Positions 34,230 to 42,754 are shown, numbered from the stretch's first letter. The stretch: DNA of 64,000 nt from Litorimonas sp947503715 (GCF_050271975.1 NZ_CP189850.1:1426001-1490000), one strand, 5' to 3'. The notes: a model not told the origin generated them from the sequence alone. Numbers and translations are program-made.

Positions 34230-35630
34230 ATGAAACTTCTTTTTACCAGATATCCAAAATCCGTCTTCCGGCAATGGGCAGTCGCATTAACTGTAAGCTT
34301 GCTCGTGACAGCCTGTGCCTTACCCGCCGCGTCGCAGTCCTCCGGCAAATTCATGGCGCTGTCCGATATTCATTTCGGCACGGAAGCCGACTCGAAACAA
34401 TATTGCGGGTGGATGACCGAGACAGATCAAGCGCTTTGGGACGGGGCGCAGACCCAGGCGGGTAAACTCGTGAAGGCGCATCAACCTGATTTCGTGATCT
34501 ATACGGGCGATCTGCCCGCCCATTGTGACACGCCGACAAACCGGAAGTCCGAGTTTAAAACGACCTTGGATGGTTTGGCGAATATCGTCTCAGGCACCTC
34601 CATTCCCGTTCTCTATATGCCGGGCAATAATGATACGGTGGGCGGCGATTATTGCAGCTTTAGCTGGGCGGATTATCCCGGCGGGGCGGACACGACACCT
34701 CTGGACTTCGCATCAAAACCGGCTGAATGGCCCGTCTATAATGGCAAGGCGAATATTATCAGTCAGGATGCGGTCCACGGCTATTATTCCGTCTATCCGA
34801 TGGGCAAACCAGTGGCAGGTGACGTTGGACTGCGCGTTATAGCAATGAATACGGTGATTTTCACAGGCGGTTATAATGGCTGTATGGGGTCCTCTGCACA
34901 GGAAGACGCTTCGAACGCGCAACTGAATTGGCTGGCAGGTCAATTGGAGGCGGCCTCAAAAGCCTCTCCACCTGAAAAGGTCATGATCGCGATGCATGTT
35001 CCGGCAGGTGTGGATGGGTTTACCGTACCGGAGTTGAACACGCGGCACACGGATTACGCCTATAATTGGACGCGGGACCTGAAATATACAGGCAGTCAAA
35101 TTAGCGGCGCGTCCGGAGATTGGGTGCAGAAGGTCTTTCTCGATTTGGTCGCAAGTTCCAATTCCGAGATTGTCAGTATTCTGTCCGGTCATACCCATTT
35201 GAACGGTATTCGCCGTGTCAATAATTGCGCAGGCGATATGTTGGAACTCAATCTCTCCATTCCCGCCATTACCCATGATCACGGCTCCAACCCCGCGATT
35301 AAGATTATCTCCTATGGTGATGATTATGAGCTGACGGAAGACGAGACGTTTTATGCCGAACGCACGGGCAAATACTCTTATGACTGGAGCGGGAATAAGT
35401 CGTTCAAATTCTCGACCTATTATGGATGCCCGACAGGGCAGGATTGCACAACATTGCAAAAACGCGTCGCGGCGATTGGTACAGCGGAAGGCGACTACCA
35501 GCTCCTCCATGACATGCTGAGTGTCATCGCCGTCAAACCCTATAATCCGCCCGCCGGTCAGAAATCCTATAAACAGGCACTGGACACAAAATGCGTGCCT
35601 TATCCATCGCCTTTCGATTCTACGAATTAG
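34230..35630 (+). CDS. Calcineurin-like metallophosphoesterase lipoprotein
   Basis: This 466-residue exported protein has a positively charged N-terminus and a hydrophobic segment ending in a lipobox-like LLVTAC (Cys29). The metallophosphoesterase motifs are in order: ALSDIHFG (DxH), VIYTGDLPAH (GD), MPGNNDTVG (GNxD in place of GNHE), IAMHVPAG and LSGHTHLNG (GHTH). Overall it resembles acid-sphingomyelinase-like phosphodiesterases, with the large insert typical of that group, and it carries many cysteines. It probably acts in the periplasm or on the cell surface. The true substrate is unknown. It stands alone between aroC and mdh. Confidence 0.87.
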   Translation: MKLLFTRYPKSVFRQWAVALTVSLLVTACALPAASQSSGKFMALSDIHFGTEADSKQYCGWMTETDQALWDGAQTQAGKLVKAHQPDFVIYTGDLPAHCDTPTNRKSEFKTTLDGLANIVSGTSIPVLYMPGNNDTVGGDYCSFSWADYPGGADTTPLDFASKPAEWPVYNGKANIISQDAVHGYYSVYPMGKPVAGDVGLRVIAMNTVIFTGGYNGCMGSSAQEDASNAQLNWLAGQLEAASKASPPEKVMIAMHVPAGVDGFTVPELNTRHTDYAYNWTRDLKYTGSQISGASGDWVQKVFLDLVASSNSEIVSILSGHTHLNGIRRVNNCAGDMLELNLSIPAITHDHGSNPAIKIISYGDDYELTEDETFYAERTGKYSYDWSGNKSFKFSTYYGCPTGQDCTTLQKRVAAIGTAEGDYQLLHDMLSVIAVKPYNPPAGQKSYKQALDTKCVPYPSPFDSTN

Positions 35631-35752
35631 AGACATCGACCCGCCAGTATTTTGCGCTTGCCATGCGGGAATGAGAGTCTCGCACCCATTGCCCCCGTGG
35701 CCACAGCCCGCTATGGGGCGCGCAAGACTTAACGCCTAATTGGAGACTCTCT

Positions 35753-36721
35753 ATGGCACGCGCGAAAATCGCCCTTATCGGCGCCGGTATGATCGGCGGA
35801 ACTCTGGCTCACATCGCGGCTCGCGAAGAACTCGGCGATATCGTCCTGTTCGATATCTTTGAAGGCACGGCCAAGGGTAAAGCGCTTGACCTGTCTGAGG
35901 CGGCCCCCGTTTTCGGTAAAGATTCCACCATTCGCGGCACGGCGGATTATGCCGATATCGCGGGCGCAGATGTCTGCATCATCACGGCGGGTTTCCCGCG
36001 TAAGCCCGGCATGGACCGCTCCGAGCTGATCGGCAAAAACCTCGGCGTCATCAAACAGGTCGCTGAAGGCATTAAAGCTCACGCGCCGAATGCCTTTGTC
36101 ATCTGTATCACGAATCCGCTCGACGCGATGGTTTGGGCCTTGCAGAAATTCTCCGGCCTTCCGACCAATATGGTTGTCGGCATGGCTGGCGTATTGGACA
36201 GTGCACGGTTCCGCTATTTCCTCGCCGATGAATTCGAATGTTCCATTGAAGACGTCCATGCGGCGGTGCTGGGCGGACATGGCGATACAATGGTGCCGCT
36301 AACGCGTTACTCCACTGTGAACGGTGTGAACCTGCCGGACCTGATCGATATGGGCTGGACCACACAGGCCGCGATTGACGCCATCGTTGAACGCACCCGC
36401 AAGGGCGGCGGCGAAATTGTCAAATTGCTCGGCAATGGTTCGGCCTTTTACGCACCGGCTGAATCCGCGATTGAAATGGCGACCAGCTATCTGCGCGATA
36501 AGAAACGTATCCTACCCTGCGCGGTCATGCTCGACGGCGAAATTGCCGATGTCAAAGGCCTCTATGTCGGCGCACCGGCCCAGATCGGTGCAGACGGAAT
36601 TGAACGGGTCATGCCGCTAAAACTGCGCGAGGACGAGCATGAGATGTTCATGGTGTCGGTCAATGCCGTGAAGAAAATAATAGCGGACTGCCAGGAAATG
36701 GAGCCGTCGCTGAAGGATTAG
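35753..36721 (+). CDS. mdh: Malate dehydrogenase
   Basis: This 322-residue NAD-dependent enzyme interconverts malate and oxaloacetate in the TCA cycle. It is the LDH-like MDH type found in alphaproteobacteria: IALIGAGMIGGTLAHIAA Rossmann motif, VFDIFEGTAKGKALDL, ITAGFPRKPGMDRSEL (substrate arginines), CITNPLDAMV, and the catalytic histidine in AVLGGHGDTMVPL. GGAGA-like bases precede the ATG. It starts the TCA block that continues, after two tRNAs and several small genes, with sucCDAB and lpd. Confidence 0.97.
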   Translation: MARAKIALIGAGMIGGTLAHIAAREELGDIVLFDIFEGTAKGKALDLSEAAPVFGKDSTIRGTADYADIAGADVCIITAGFPRKPGMDRSELIGKNLGVIKQVAEGIKAHAPNAFVICITNPLDAMVWALQKFSGLPTNMVVGMAGVLDSARFRYFLADEFECSIEDVHAAVLGGHGDTMVPLTRYSTVNGVNLPDLIDMGWTTQAAIDAIVERTRKGGGEIVKLLGNGSAFYAPAESAIEMATSYLRDKKRILPCAVMLDGEIADVKGLYVGAPAQIGADGIERVMPLKLREDEHEMFMVSVNAVKKIIADCQEMEPSLKD

Positions 36722-36747
36722 TCTTTTGAGACGGCGACTTTACTGAT

Positions 36748-36824
36748 GCGCGTATAGCTCAGTTGGTTAGAGCCGTCCCTTCATAATGGACAGGTCGCAG
36801 GTTCAAATCCTGCTGCGCGTACCA
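36748..36824 (+). tRNA. tRNA with CAT anticodon (tRNA-Met, or tRNA-Ile2)
   Basis: This 77-base cloverleaf has an encoded CCA end. The 7-bp acceptor stem includes a G1-U72 and a U6-G67 wobble; the D arm is GCTC/GAGC, the loop TTCATAA gives CAT, and the T stem is GCAGG/CCTGC. The anticodon stem GTCCC/TGGAC has a C31-U39 mismatch next to the loop. With CAT it is either elongator Met or, if lysidine-modified, Ile2; the sequence alone does not settle this. It is not initiator type, because the three G-C pairs above the loop are absent. Confidence 0.9.
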
Positions 36825-36835
36825 TTTAAATTCAA

Positions 36836-36858
36836 ACGGGCCTTCGGGTCCGTTTTTT
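36836..36858 (+). terminator. Rho-independent terminator after the tRNA
   Basis: ACGGGCC and GGTCCGT pair around a TTCG tetraloop and are followed by TTTTTT, 12 bases after the tRNA CCA end. Confidence 0.9.
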
Positions 36859-36949
36859 GTTTTTAACTTCTAGAGGGATAAAAAAAGCTCGGAACTTGTG
36901 GGATGCCTCATATCTAAGATAGTCAATCAAGCATTTTAGGAGCGTAATA

Positions 36950-37932
36950 ATGCAAGTTGATTTCACCACAAATTTTAAAACAGACTTTCAGACTTCCATT
37001 TTGGCAGACTATTGGCTTTTATTTAATCGGCCTGAGTTTGAAATTTTTGAAACGCTGATATTTTCTCCCGATGTCCTTATTGCAAACATTCCGACCTTCA
37101 CATCCGCCTTGGTAGAATTTTCGGGCGTTTCTCCATCGAGTGATGTCATTAAGCCTCGAGATGCTGAGAGCCGTATATATGGGGATGATGGGACAATGTA
37201 CTTGAAGTCTTCACGGGTATCGTAACCGGAGAACCGTTTCCAGATACTCTAATCGTCGCACGTGGCGGTAATGATACGATCAGTGGCGCTGCCAGTGATG
37301 ACTATATTTTGGGCGGAGCCGGAAATGACCGCATCTTTGGCGGCAGGGGTGATGACTACATGCGGGGTGGATCAGGCGATGACTCTATCCAAAGTAGAAC
37401 CCGTGACAATGTTGTTTTCGGTGACTCCGGTAATGACAAAATTTTCACAGGCGCGGGCAACGACACTATAGATGGCGGCGCCAATAATGACGCTATTCGC
37501 AGCGGACCTGGTGAAGATATTGTATCCGGCGGCAACGGCAATGACCGTATAACAGCGGGTGATGATAATAATATCGTCAATGGTGGCCGCGGCGATGACA
37601 CACTTCTGGGTGATGCAGGTGATGACATCTTATCCGGCGACGCGGGCACGGACAGTCTAGCAGGTGGTGAGGGCGCAGACATTTTCGTTGTCGGATTAGG
37701 TGACGGAATAACGATTATTGAAGATTTCGAAGACGATACAGATTTGCTAGATCTATCAGATTTTTCAGACGCTGAAATCCAAGCGGCACTGGACGGCGCC
37801 GTTCAAGACGGATCTGACTCTGTCCTGACCTTAGCCACGGAAGAAATCATACGGCTCGTCAGGTTCGATCTCGAAGACCTCGACGCGGATGATATCCTGA
37901 ATTTTGAAGGAGACGATGGCGGGATGGTCTAG
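36950..37932 (+). pseudogene. RTX calcium-binding repeat protein, frameshifted
   Basis: A good ribosome site (TAGGAG) leads into an ATG at 36950 and a 91-codon frame that ends at 37225. At about 37190-37192 the frame should change by -1: rereading the third G of GGG turns YGDDGT into a continuous YGDDGDNVLEVFTG that flows into the RTX repeats. The downstream frame is open from 37189 to 37932 and encodes about 13 GGxGxD-type nonapeptides and a serralysin-type C-terminal region (GADIFVVG...DFEDDTDLLDLSDF). One extra G would restore about 327 residues. It is therefore a likely single-base deletion or a sequencing error. It sits between two tRNA genes. Such proteins are normally exported by type I secretion. 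Confidence 0.72.
37309..37932 (+). CDS. RTX repeat protein, 3' fragment of the frameshifted gene
   Basis: This is the part of the RTX gene that can be read from an ATG after the frameshift (207 residues). It consists of tandem calcium-binding nonapeptides such as GGAGNDRIF, GGRGDDYMR and GGNGNDRIT, and an acidic C-terminal domain ending FEGDDGGMV, as in type I secreted proteins. The ATG at 37309 lies inside a repeat, so it is probably not a true start; it should be read together with the segment from 36950. Confidence 0.55.
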   Translation: MGGAGNDRIFGGRGDDYMRGGSGDDSIQSRTRDNVVFGDSGNDKIFTGAGNDTIDGGANNDAIRSGPGEDIVSGGNGNDRITAGDDNNIVNGGRGDDTLLGDAGDDILSGDAGTDSLAGGEGADIFVVGLGDGITIIEDFEDDTDLLDLSDFSDAEIQAALDGAVQDGSDSVLTLATEEIIRLVRFDLEDLDADDILNFEGDDGGMV

Positions 37933-37940
37933 GCAACCGG

Positions 37941-38027
37941 AGGACGGGAAGGGATTCGAACCCCCGATGGGCTTGCACCCATACCGGATTTCGAATCCGG
38001 CGCTTTCAACCACTCAGCCACCCGTCC
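37941..38027 (-). tRNA. tRNA-Ser (CGA anticodon)
   Basis: On the minus strand a long-variable-arm tRNA begins GGACGGGTGGCTGAGTGG. The anticodon stem is CCGGA/TCCGG with loop TTCGAAA, giving CGA, which reads UCG serine codons. The variable arm TATGGGTGCAAGCCCAT has its own stem, as expected for class II tRNA-Ser. The T loop TTCGAAT and acceptor CCCGTCC close it. The bases after the acceptor are TCCG, so CCA is not encoded, and the discriminator would be T, whereas G is usual for Ser. Confidence 0.9.
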
Positions 38028-38184
38028 ATGCCGTGATTGTTCTCTTAAAAGTGTGGCGCGGATAAATCTGTCCGGCGGGAAGGGCAAGTGGAAATTGCGG
38101 TCTGTTTCGACCTGATGCGGTTCTTTTTGAAAAAGAATACCAGCGGGGTTGAAACCAAACCGCCCCCTGACACGTTGATAAAAT

Positions 38185-38691
38185 ATGACACATGTTAAGA
38201 CCTTAAATTTTCTCGCCACAACTCTATCGCTCAGCTTCTGTTTCGGGGGGTGCCAGACGGCGGCGTCGCAGCCCGACGTTACGGTCGCGCAACACTCTGA
38301 ATCGCAGTCTTCGCCAATGTCACAAAACATATCCCGACTTGTTTTAAACGTGACGGGATATGAGGCGGCGACGGGCCAGATGATGGTCGCGCTTTATGCC
38401 GACGCTGCCGCTTTTGATGAAGAGGCTGCGCCATTGCGGGACGCGCAAGTCAGAATTGATGGCCCTGAAACGCAAGTGGTCTTTGAGGGCCTGGCCGCCG
38501 GGCAATATGCGTTCAAACTCTATCACGATGAGAACGGGAATGGCGAACTGGACATAGGGGCCTTTGGGATACCGACAGAGGATTATTATTTCTCAAATGA
38601 CGCGTCTGATCCCTTTTCAGCGCCTGAATTTGAAGAGGCTGCTTTTACCTTGGAGGCGGGTGAAGATATCAAAATGATTGACCTGAATTAA
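38185..38691 (+). CDS. DUF2141 family lipoprotein
   Basis: This 168-residue protein has a hydrophobic N-terminus ending in a lipobox-like FGGC (Cys23), predicting a lipoprotein. The mature domain is DUF2141: LVLNVTGYEAATGQMMVALYAD, VVFEGLAAGQYAFKLYHDENGNGELDI and FGIPTEDYYFSNDA. The DENGNGELD loop looks like an EF-hand-type Ca site. DUF2141 proteins are small beta-sandwich envelope proteins of unknown role. A second member of the family lies at 55318. It stands alone between tRNA-Ser and the LytTR gene. Confidence 0.9.
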   Translation: MTHVKTLNFLATTLSLSFCFGGCQTAASQPDVTVAQHSESQSSPMSQNISRLVLNVTGYEAATGQMMVALYADAAAFDEEAAPLRDAQVRIDGPETQVVFEGLAAGQYAFKLYHDENGNGELDIGAFGIPTEDYYFSNDASDPFSAPEFEEAAFTLEAGEDIKMIDLN

Positions 38692-38757
38692 GGAGAGTCG
38701 TCTTTTACTCACGGTTTGTGCGCTAGGCGGCCGTTAAACAGTCGAACAAGTGAAAGA

Positions 38758-39501
38758 TTAAATCCAGCCGGCCTCTCTCACACGTTTCGCGCCTTCGCGA
38801 CTGACGGGGACGACTGTGCCGGATTTGATTTGGATGATCGTCTTTCCACTGGATTTTGTAACCGATTCGACGCCTGCTTCGGCGACCCACCAACTGCGGT
38901 GTGGTTTTAGCCCGACCAGAGGCGCGGCAAGGTCTTCCGCATCTGTCAACCGCATAAGCAGCATATGCTCGCCCGCTGCCGAGTGAATGCGGACATAATG
39001 ATCCTCTGAACTAATCGCGTAGAGCGTTGCATCACGAAAACTTGCTGGCAGGCGGTCGAGGAGGGCGGGGCGACTTGGCTCCGGCTCCGTTGAGATATGT
39101 CTGCGGCCCGCCAATTGCCCAAAAGCTGTAATGACAATTGCAACAACCCAGATGTAAAACAGGGTCGTGAGAATAGGGCCGAAACCCGAATGTGTGTGGA
39201 GATTAAAAACAAATGGCGCGACGGCCAGAGTTGCGCCGGCGGATTGCAATCCGGCCCAAATCAAGACGGATGTGGCTGGCGCTTTCCGACTTAAAATGAA
39301 ATGTGCCCCCATCGCGCCGAGACCGCCCGCAAGTGTCAGGCCGATCCAATAGATCAACCGGAACGCAACTGAAAAGCTACTCGTACCGAACGGCGCGAGG
39401 ATGGCCAATACGACGCCCGCAAGAAGCGGGGTGAGCAGGCCTTTTAAAATATGATGTATGGAAACCTGCGGCATTACTGGAGTTCTGGCCTTGTCATTCA
39501 C
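38758..39501 (-). CDS. Membrane-anchored LytTR-type DNA-binding regulator
   Basis: This 247-residue protein has four hydrophobic segments (about 18-38, 44-66, 76-95, 104-125), a linker, and a LytTR DNA-binding domain (about 150-247). The latter is recognised from LYAISSEDHYVRIHSAAGEHMLLMRLTDAEDL and GLKPHRSWWVA. The start is GTG at 39501, whose ribosome site is weak; ATG at 39474 is an alternative. It is divergent from a DUF2306 membrane gene, and a palindrome overlaps its start. Membrane-bound LytTR regulators usually control their own locus; the signal is unknown. Confidence 0.88.
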   Translation of the reverse strand: MNDKARTPVMPQVSIHHILKGLLTPLLAGVVLAILAPFGTSSFSVAFRLIYWIGLTLAGGLGAMGAHFILSRKAPATSVLIWAGLQSAGATLAVAPFVFNLHTHSGFGPILTTLFYIWVVAIVITAFGQLAGRRHISTEPEPSRPALLDRLPASFRDATLYAISSEDHYVRIHSAAGEHMLLMRLTDAEDLAAPLVGLKPHRSWWVAEAGVESVTKSSGKTIIQIKSGTVVPVSREGAKRVREAGWI

Positions 39502-39545
39502 GTATCGTGAACGGCGGGAGGTCTTTTTTCAAGTCGGTTCACGAA
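39498..39545. promoter_or_regulatory. Palindromic candidate operator between LytTR and DUF2306 genes
   Basis: TTCACGTATCGTGAA (39498-39512) has perfect TTCACG/CGTGAA arms and overlaps the LytTR start codon. A further GTTCACGAA copy lies at 39537-39545. A regulator binding here would control both divergent genes. It does not match the classical direct-repeat LytTR site, so the binding protein is an open question. Confidence 0.5.
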
Positions 39546-39626
39546 GGGAAGCTGTGGGTTCGCGTAAACCCGCTGGTGTGAGGGCGAGTGAATCGGTTGA
39601 GTGCGATCATCCAAAAGGAGATGATC

Positions 39627-40019
39627 ATGAATATCGAATATTTCACCCAAGCCAGCCTCGCCATTCAAATCCATATGCTGGTCGCCATCGGGGCGTTTTT
39701 CCTCGGTGCCTATGTCCTGATGCGGCGTAAGGGAACAAAGGCGCATAAACTGGCAGGCCGAATTTTCGGCCTGCTGATGATCGCGACGGCAACAACCGCG
39801 ATTTTCATTCGTGACTTGAATGACGGGTCTTTCTCCTGGATTCATATTTTCGTGCCAATCACCTTTATCGGGATGTATCAAATCATCTCCTCCATTCGCA
39901 AAGGCGATGTGAAACGCCACCGCCGACATGTTCTGACAATGTATTTTGCCGCGCTCCTCATTCCCGGGTTTTTCGCTTTCATGCCCGGGCGGACAATGTG
40001 GATGCTCTTCTTCGCATAG
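39627..40019 (+). CDS. DUF2306 family membrane protein
   Basis: This 130-residue protein has four hydrophobic segments (about 10-30, 46-60, 67-85, 105-125). It carries the DUF2306 histidine/arginine pattern: LAIQIHMLVAIGAFFLGAYVLMRRKGTKAHKLAGRIFG and DVKRHRRHVLTMYFAALLIPG. AAAAGGAG six bases before the ATG at 39627 supports this start over the ATG at 39621. The family has no defined function. The divergent neighbour is a membrane LytTR regulator, a pairing that suggests regulated expression or regulator-partner signalling. Confidence 0.88.
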   Translation: MNIEYFTQASLAIQIHMLVAIGAFFLGAYVLMRRKGTKAHKLAGRIFGLLMIATATTAIFIRDLNDGSFSWIHIFVPITFIGMYQIISSIRKGDVKRHRRHVLTMYFAALLIPGFFAFMPGRTMWMLFFA

Positions 40020-40126
40020 GCGTTATATGCGAATCTTGATAAAAGGTTACGACTGGACGGTTGCGACGGGTGCAGGGGACGTTATAACGCCCCCACATTC
40101 GATCAATTCCACAAAATGGAACCTCC

Positions 40127-41320
40127 ATGAATATCCACGAATATCAGGGCAAAGCTGTCCTCAAATCCATCGGCGCCCCCGTCAGCGAAGGCATCGCGAT
40201 CTTCAAAGCGTCAGAGGCGAAAGCCGCCGCCGAAAAACTCGGCGGACCGCTCTGGGTCGTCAAATCCCAAATCCATGCGGGCGGCCGCGGTAAAGGTAAA
40301 TTTATCGGTGCACCGGCTGATGCCAAAGGCGGCGTGCGTCTCGCGTTCTCTGTCGACGATGTTGTGAAAAACGCGGGCGAAATGCTCGGCGAATATCTTG
40401 TGACTGAACAAACGGACGAGCACGGCAAACAGGTCAACCGTCTTTATATTGAACACGGCTCCGACATTGACCGCGAGCTCTATCTCTCCATCATTATCAA
40501 CCGCGAGACATCCCGCGTGTCCTTCATCGTCTCGACCGAAGGCGGTATGGATATCGAAGCCGTCGCACATGACACACCGGAAAAAGTGATTAATTTCGAC
40601 ATCGACCCCGCGACGGGCTTCATGCCGCATCACGGGCGTAAATTGTCCAAAGCGCTGGAGCTGAAAGGCGACCTCGCGAAACAGGCCGGAAAACTCGGCA
40701 AGATCCTCTATGAAGGCTTCCTCGCGAAGGACATGGCGATGTTGGAAATTAACCCGCTCATCGTCACCGAAGATCAGCGTCTTCACTGCCTCGATGCTAA
40801 AATTAGCTTCGATGAAAATGCACTCTATCGTCATAAAGACATCCAAGAGCTGCGCGACATCACAGAGGAAGACAGCAAAGAGACCGAAGCTAAAAAATTC
40901 GACCTCTCCTATGTCGCCCTCGACGGAAACATTGGCTGTATGGTCAACGGTGCGGGTTTGGCCATGTCCACAATGGACATCATCAAGCTCTACGGCGCAG
41001 AGCCTGCTAACTTCCTCGATGTGGGCGGCGGTGCAACGAAAGAGAACATCGTCGCGGCGTTTAAAATCCTGACGTCAGACGACAAAGTCGAAGGCATCCT
41101 CATCAACATCTTCGGCGGCATCATGAAATGTGACATCATCGCCCAAGGCGCCGTCGATGCGGTCAAGGAAGTTGGCCTCGAAGTTCCCCTCGTCGTCCGC
41201 CTTGAAGGCACGAATGTCGAAGCGGGTAAAGAAATTATCCGAAATTCAGGTCTGAACGTCATTGCGGCGGATGACCTGGACGACGCGGCGCAGAAAATCG
41301 TTGCAGCGGTGAAGGGGTAG
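40127..41320 (+). CDS. sucC: Succinyl-CoA synthetase (ADP-forming) beta subunit
   Basis: This 397-residue ATP-grasp subunit starts MNIHEYQGKAVLKS and contains WVVKSQIHAGGRGKGKF, MLEINPLIVTEDQRLHCLDAKISFDENALYRH, DGNIGCMVNGAGLAMSTMD and NIFGGIMKCDIIAQGAV. With SucD it makes succinate, CoA and ATP (or GTP) from succinyl-CoA. Family length is normal. The sucD gene does not follow directly: a 180-residue exported protein gene is inserted between them, with a 5-base gap after sucC. Confidence 0.98.
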   Translation: MNIHEYQGKAVLKSIGAPVSEGIAIFKASEAKAAAEKLGGPLWVVKSQIHAGGRGKGKFIGAPADAKGGVRLAFSVDDVVKNAGEMLGEYLVTEQTDEHGKQVNRLYIEHGSDIDRELYLSIIINRETSRVSFIVSTEGGMDIEAVAHDTPEKVINFDIDPATGFMPHHGRKLSKALELKGDLAKQAGKLGKILYEGFLAKDMAMLEINPLIVTEDQRLHCLDAKISFDENALYRHKDIQELRDITEEDSKETEAKKFDLSYVALDGNIGCMVNGAGLAMSTMDIIKLYGAEPANFLDVGGGATKENIVAAFKILTSDDKVEGILINIFGGIMKCDIIAQGAVDAVKEVGLEVPLVVRLEGTNVEAGKEIIRNSGLNVIAADDLDDAAQKIVAAVKG

Positions 41321-41325
41321 TCTTG

Positions 41326-41868
41326 ATGCTACGTTCTTTCACTCAGCACACATGTCTTGTGATTATACTTCTTTTTCCATCGGCTGTGCTTGCTGCTGAA
41401 GCTGATTTTCAAATTACTGAAGATTTTCTAAGGATTTGTGATAGCTCCGCTGACCTGAATGCCTTGAATGCTAAATTCGAGGCAGATGGATTTATCAAAG
41501 CGGATCGCGATATCAAAGACGCCGTAACGCCTGATGATTTTCTAACGAATGTCAAAAAAGTGAAAGCCTGGGATATCACCTATCCCGAAGGCTATGGTTG
41601 GTTCGGTGTAACGGCCAGCGGTAAGCTTGGTAATGCTAAAGTTGTGCATTGCGGTATTATGGCAATTGACGACGATGTTGACGGCTATCGCCAAGACTTT
41701 GATTTGGCAAAAGAGGCGGTGTCTGAACAGATTGCGAAGAACGAAATTGAGACGCGTTATATGTTGAATCTAGATGATGCCGTCTATGTGATGCGTGAAA
41801 TTCGTTCCCCTGAAATAAGTTATTTTGTTTATACAAAAAATACGCCCTTAGCGGCAAAGGAAAAGTAG
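41326..41868 (+). CDS. Exported protein of unknown function inserted between sucC and sucD
   Basis: This 180-residue protein has an N-terminal signal peptide (LRSFTQHTCLVIILLFPSAVLA, cleavage near residue 23). The mature part contains DFLRICDSSADLNALNAKFEADGF, DDFLTNVKKVKAWDITYPEGYGWFGVTASG and VVHCGIMAIDDDVDGY; the two cysteines could form a disulfide. I do not recognise a family. Base composition is visibly more AT-rich than the flanking suc genes. A TTG precedes the ATG at 41326. Its stop is one base from the sucD ATG, so it is embedded in the TCA operon. Confidence 0.8.
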   Translation: MLRSFTQHTCLVIILLFPSAVLAAEADFQITEDFLRICDSSADLNALNAKFEADGFIKADRDIKDAVTPDDFLTNVKKVKAWDITYPEGYGWFGVTASGKLGNAKVVHCGIMAIDDDVDGYRQDFDLAKEAVSEQIAKNEIETRYMLNLDDAVYVMREIRSPEISYFVYTKNTPLAAKEK

Positions 41869-41869
41869 A

Positions 41870-42754
41870 ATGTCAGTCCTCATCAACAAAGACACCAAGG
41901 TCATCACACAAGGCATGACCGGCAAAACGGGCACGTTCCATACGGAGCAGGGCCTTGAATACGGGACCAAAATGGTTGCGGGTGTGACGCCGGGTAAAGG
42001 CGGCACGACGCATATCGGTCTCCCGAACTATGACACTGTGGCGGAAGCTAAACATGCAACAGGCGCGACGGCGACGGTTATCTATGTGCCGCCACCCTTC
42101 GCGGCAGACTCCATCCTCGAGGCGATTGACGCCGAGATGGAACTCATCATCGCGATTACGGAGGGGATTCCCGTCTCCGACATGATCCCCGTGAAACGCG
42201 CCTTGCAAGGGTCCAAGTCCCGCCTCATCGGACCAAACTGCCCCGGCGTTTTAACCCCGGATGAGTGCAAAATCGGCATCATGCCGGGTAAGATTTTCTC
42301 CAAGGGCACATGTGGTGTGGTTTCGCGCTCCGGCACGCTGACTTATGAAGCTGTGTTCCAGACCACGCAGGTCGGCCTCGGCCAGACCACGGCCATCGGC
42401 ATTGGCGGCGACCCGATTAACGGCACGAACTTCATCGATTGTTTGGAGCTCTTCCTCCACGATGATGAGACAAAACAGATTATCATGATCGGCGAAATCG
42501 GTGGCTCCGCTGAAGAAGAAGCCGCGGAATATATTGCGCATATGGCCAAGAAAGGCATTTCCAAGCCGATGGTCGGTTTCATCGCAGGCCGCACGGCGCC
42601 TCCGGGTCGGACCATGGGCCATGCGGGCGCGATTGTTTCCGGCGGCAAAGGCGGCGCTGAAGATAAAATCGCGGCGATGGAAAAAGCGGGCATCCGTGTC
42701 AGTCAATCTCCCGCCAAACTCGGCGTGACGATGATGGACCTGTTGAACGGGTAG
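41870..42754 (+). CDS. sucD: Succinyl-CoA synthetase alpha subunit
   Basis: This 294-residue CoA-binding subunit starts SVLINKDTKVITQGMTGKTGTFHTEQ and has VTPGKGGTTH. The phosphohistidine loop is GRTAPPGRTMGHAGAIVSGGKG (His in MGHAGAI), and GIGGDPINGTNF is present. With SucC it forms the succinyl-CoA synthetase heterodimer. It begins one base after the stop of the inserted exported-protein gene and ends before a strong terminator. Confidence 0.98.
   Translation: MSVLINKDTKVITQGMTGKTGTFHTEQGLEYGTKMVAGVTPGKGGTTHIGLPNYDTVAEAKHATGATATVIYVPPPFAADSILEAIDAEMELIIAITEGIPVSDMIPVKRALQGSKSRLIGPNCPGVLTPDECKIGIMPGKIFSKGTCGVVSRSGTLTYEAVFQTTQVGLGQTTAIGIGGDPINGTNFIDCLELFLHDDETKQIIMIGEIGGSAEEEAAEYIAHMAKKGISKPMVGFIAGRTAPPGRTMGHAGAIVSGGKGGAEDKIAAMEKAGIRVSQSPAKLGVTMMDLLNG

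Noticed and set aside
37185..37195. Programmed -1 frameshift in the RTX gene
   Set aside because: No slippery heptamer or downstream stimulator is seen; a one-base loss explains it more simply.
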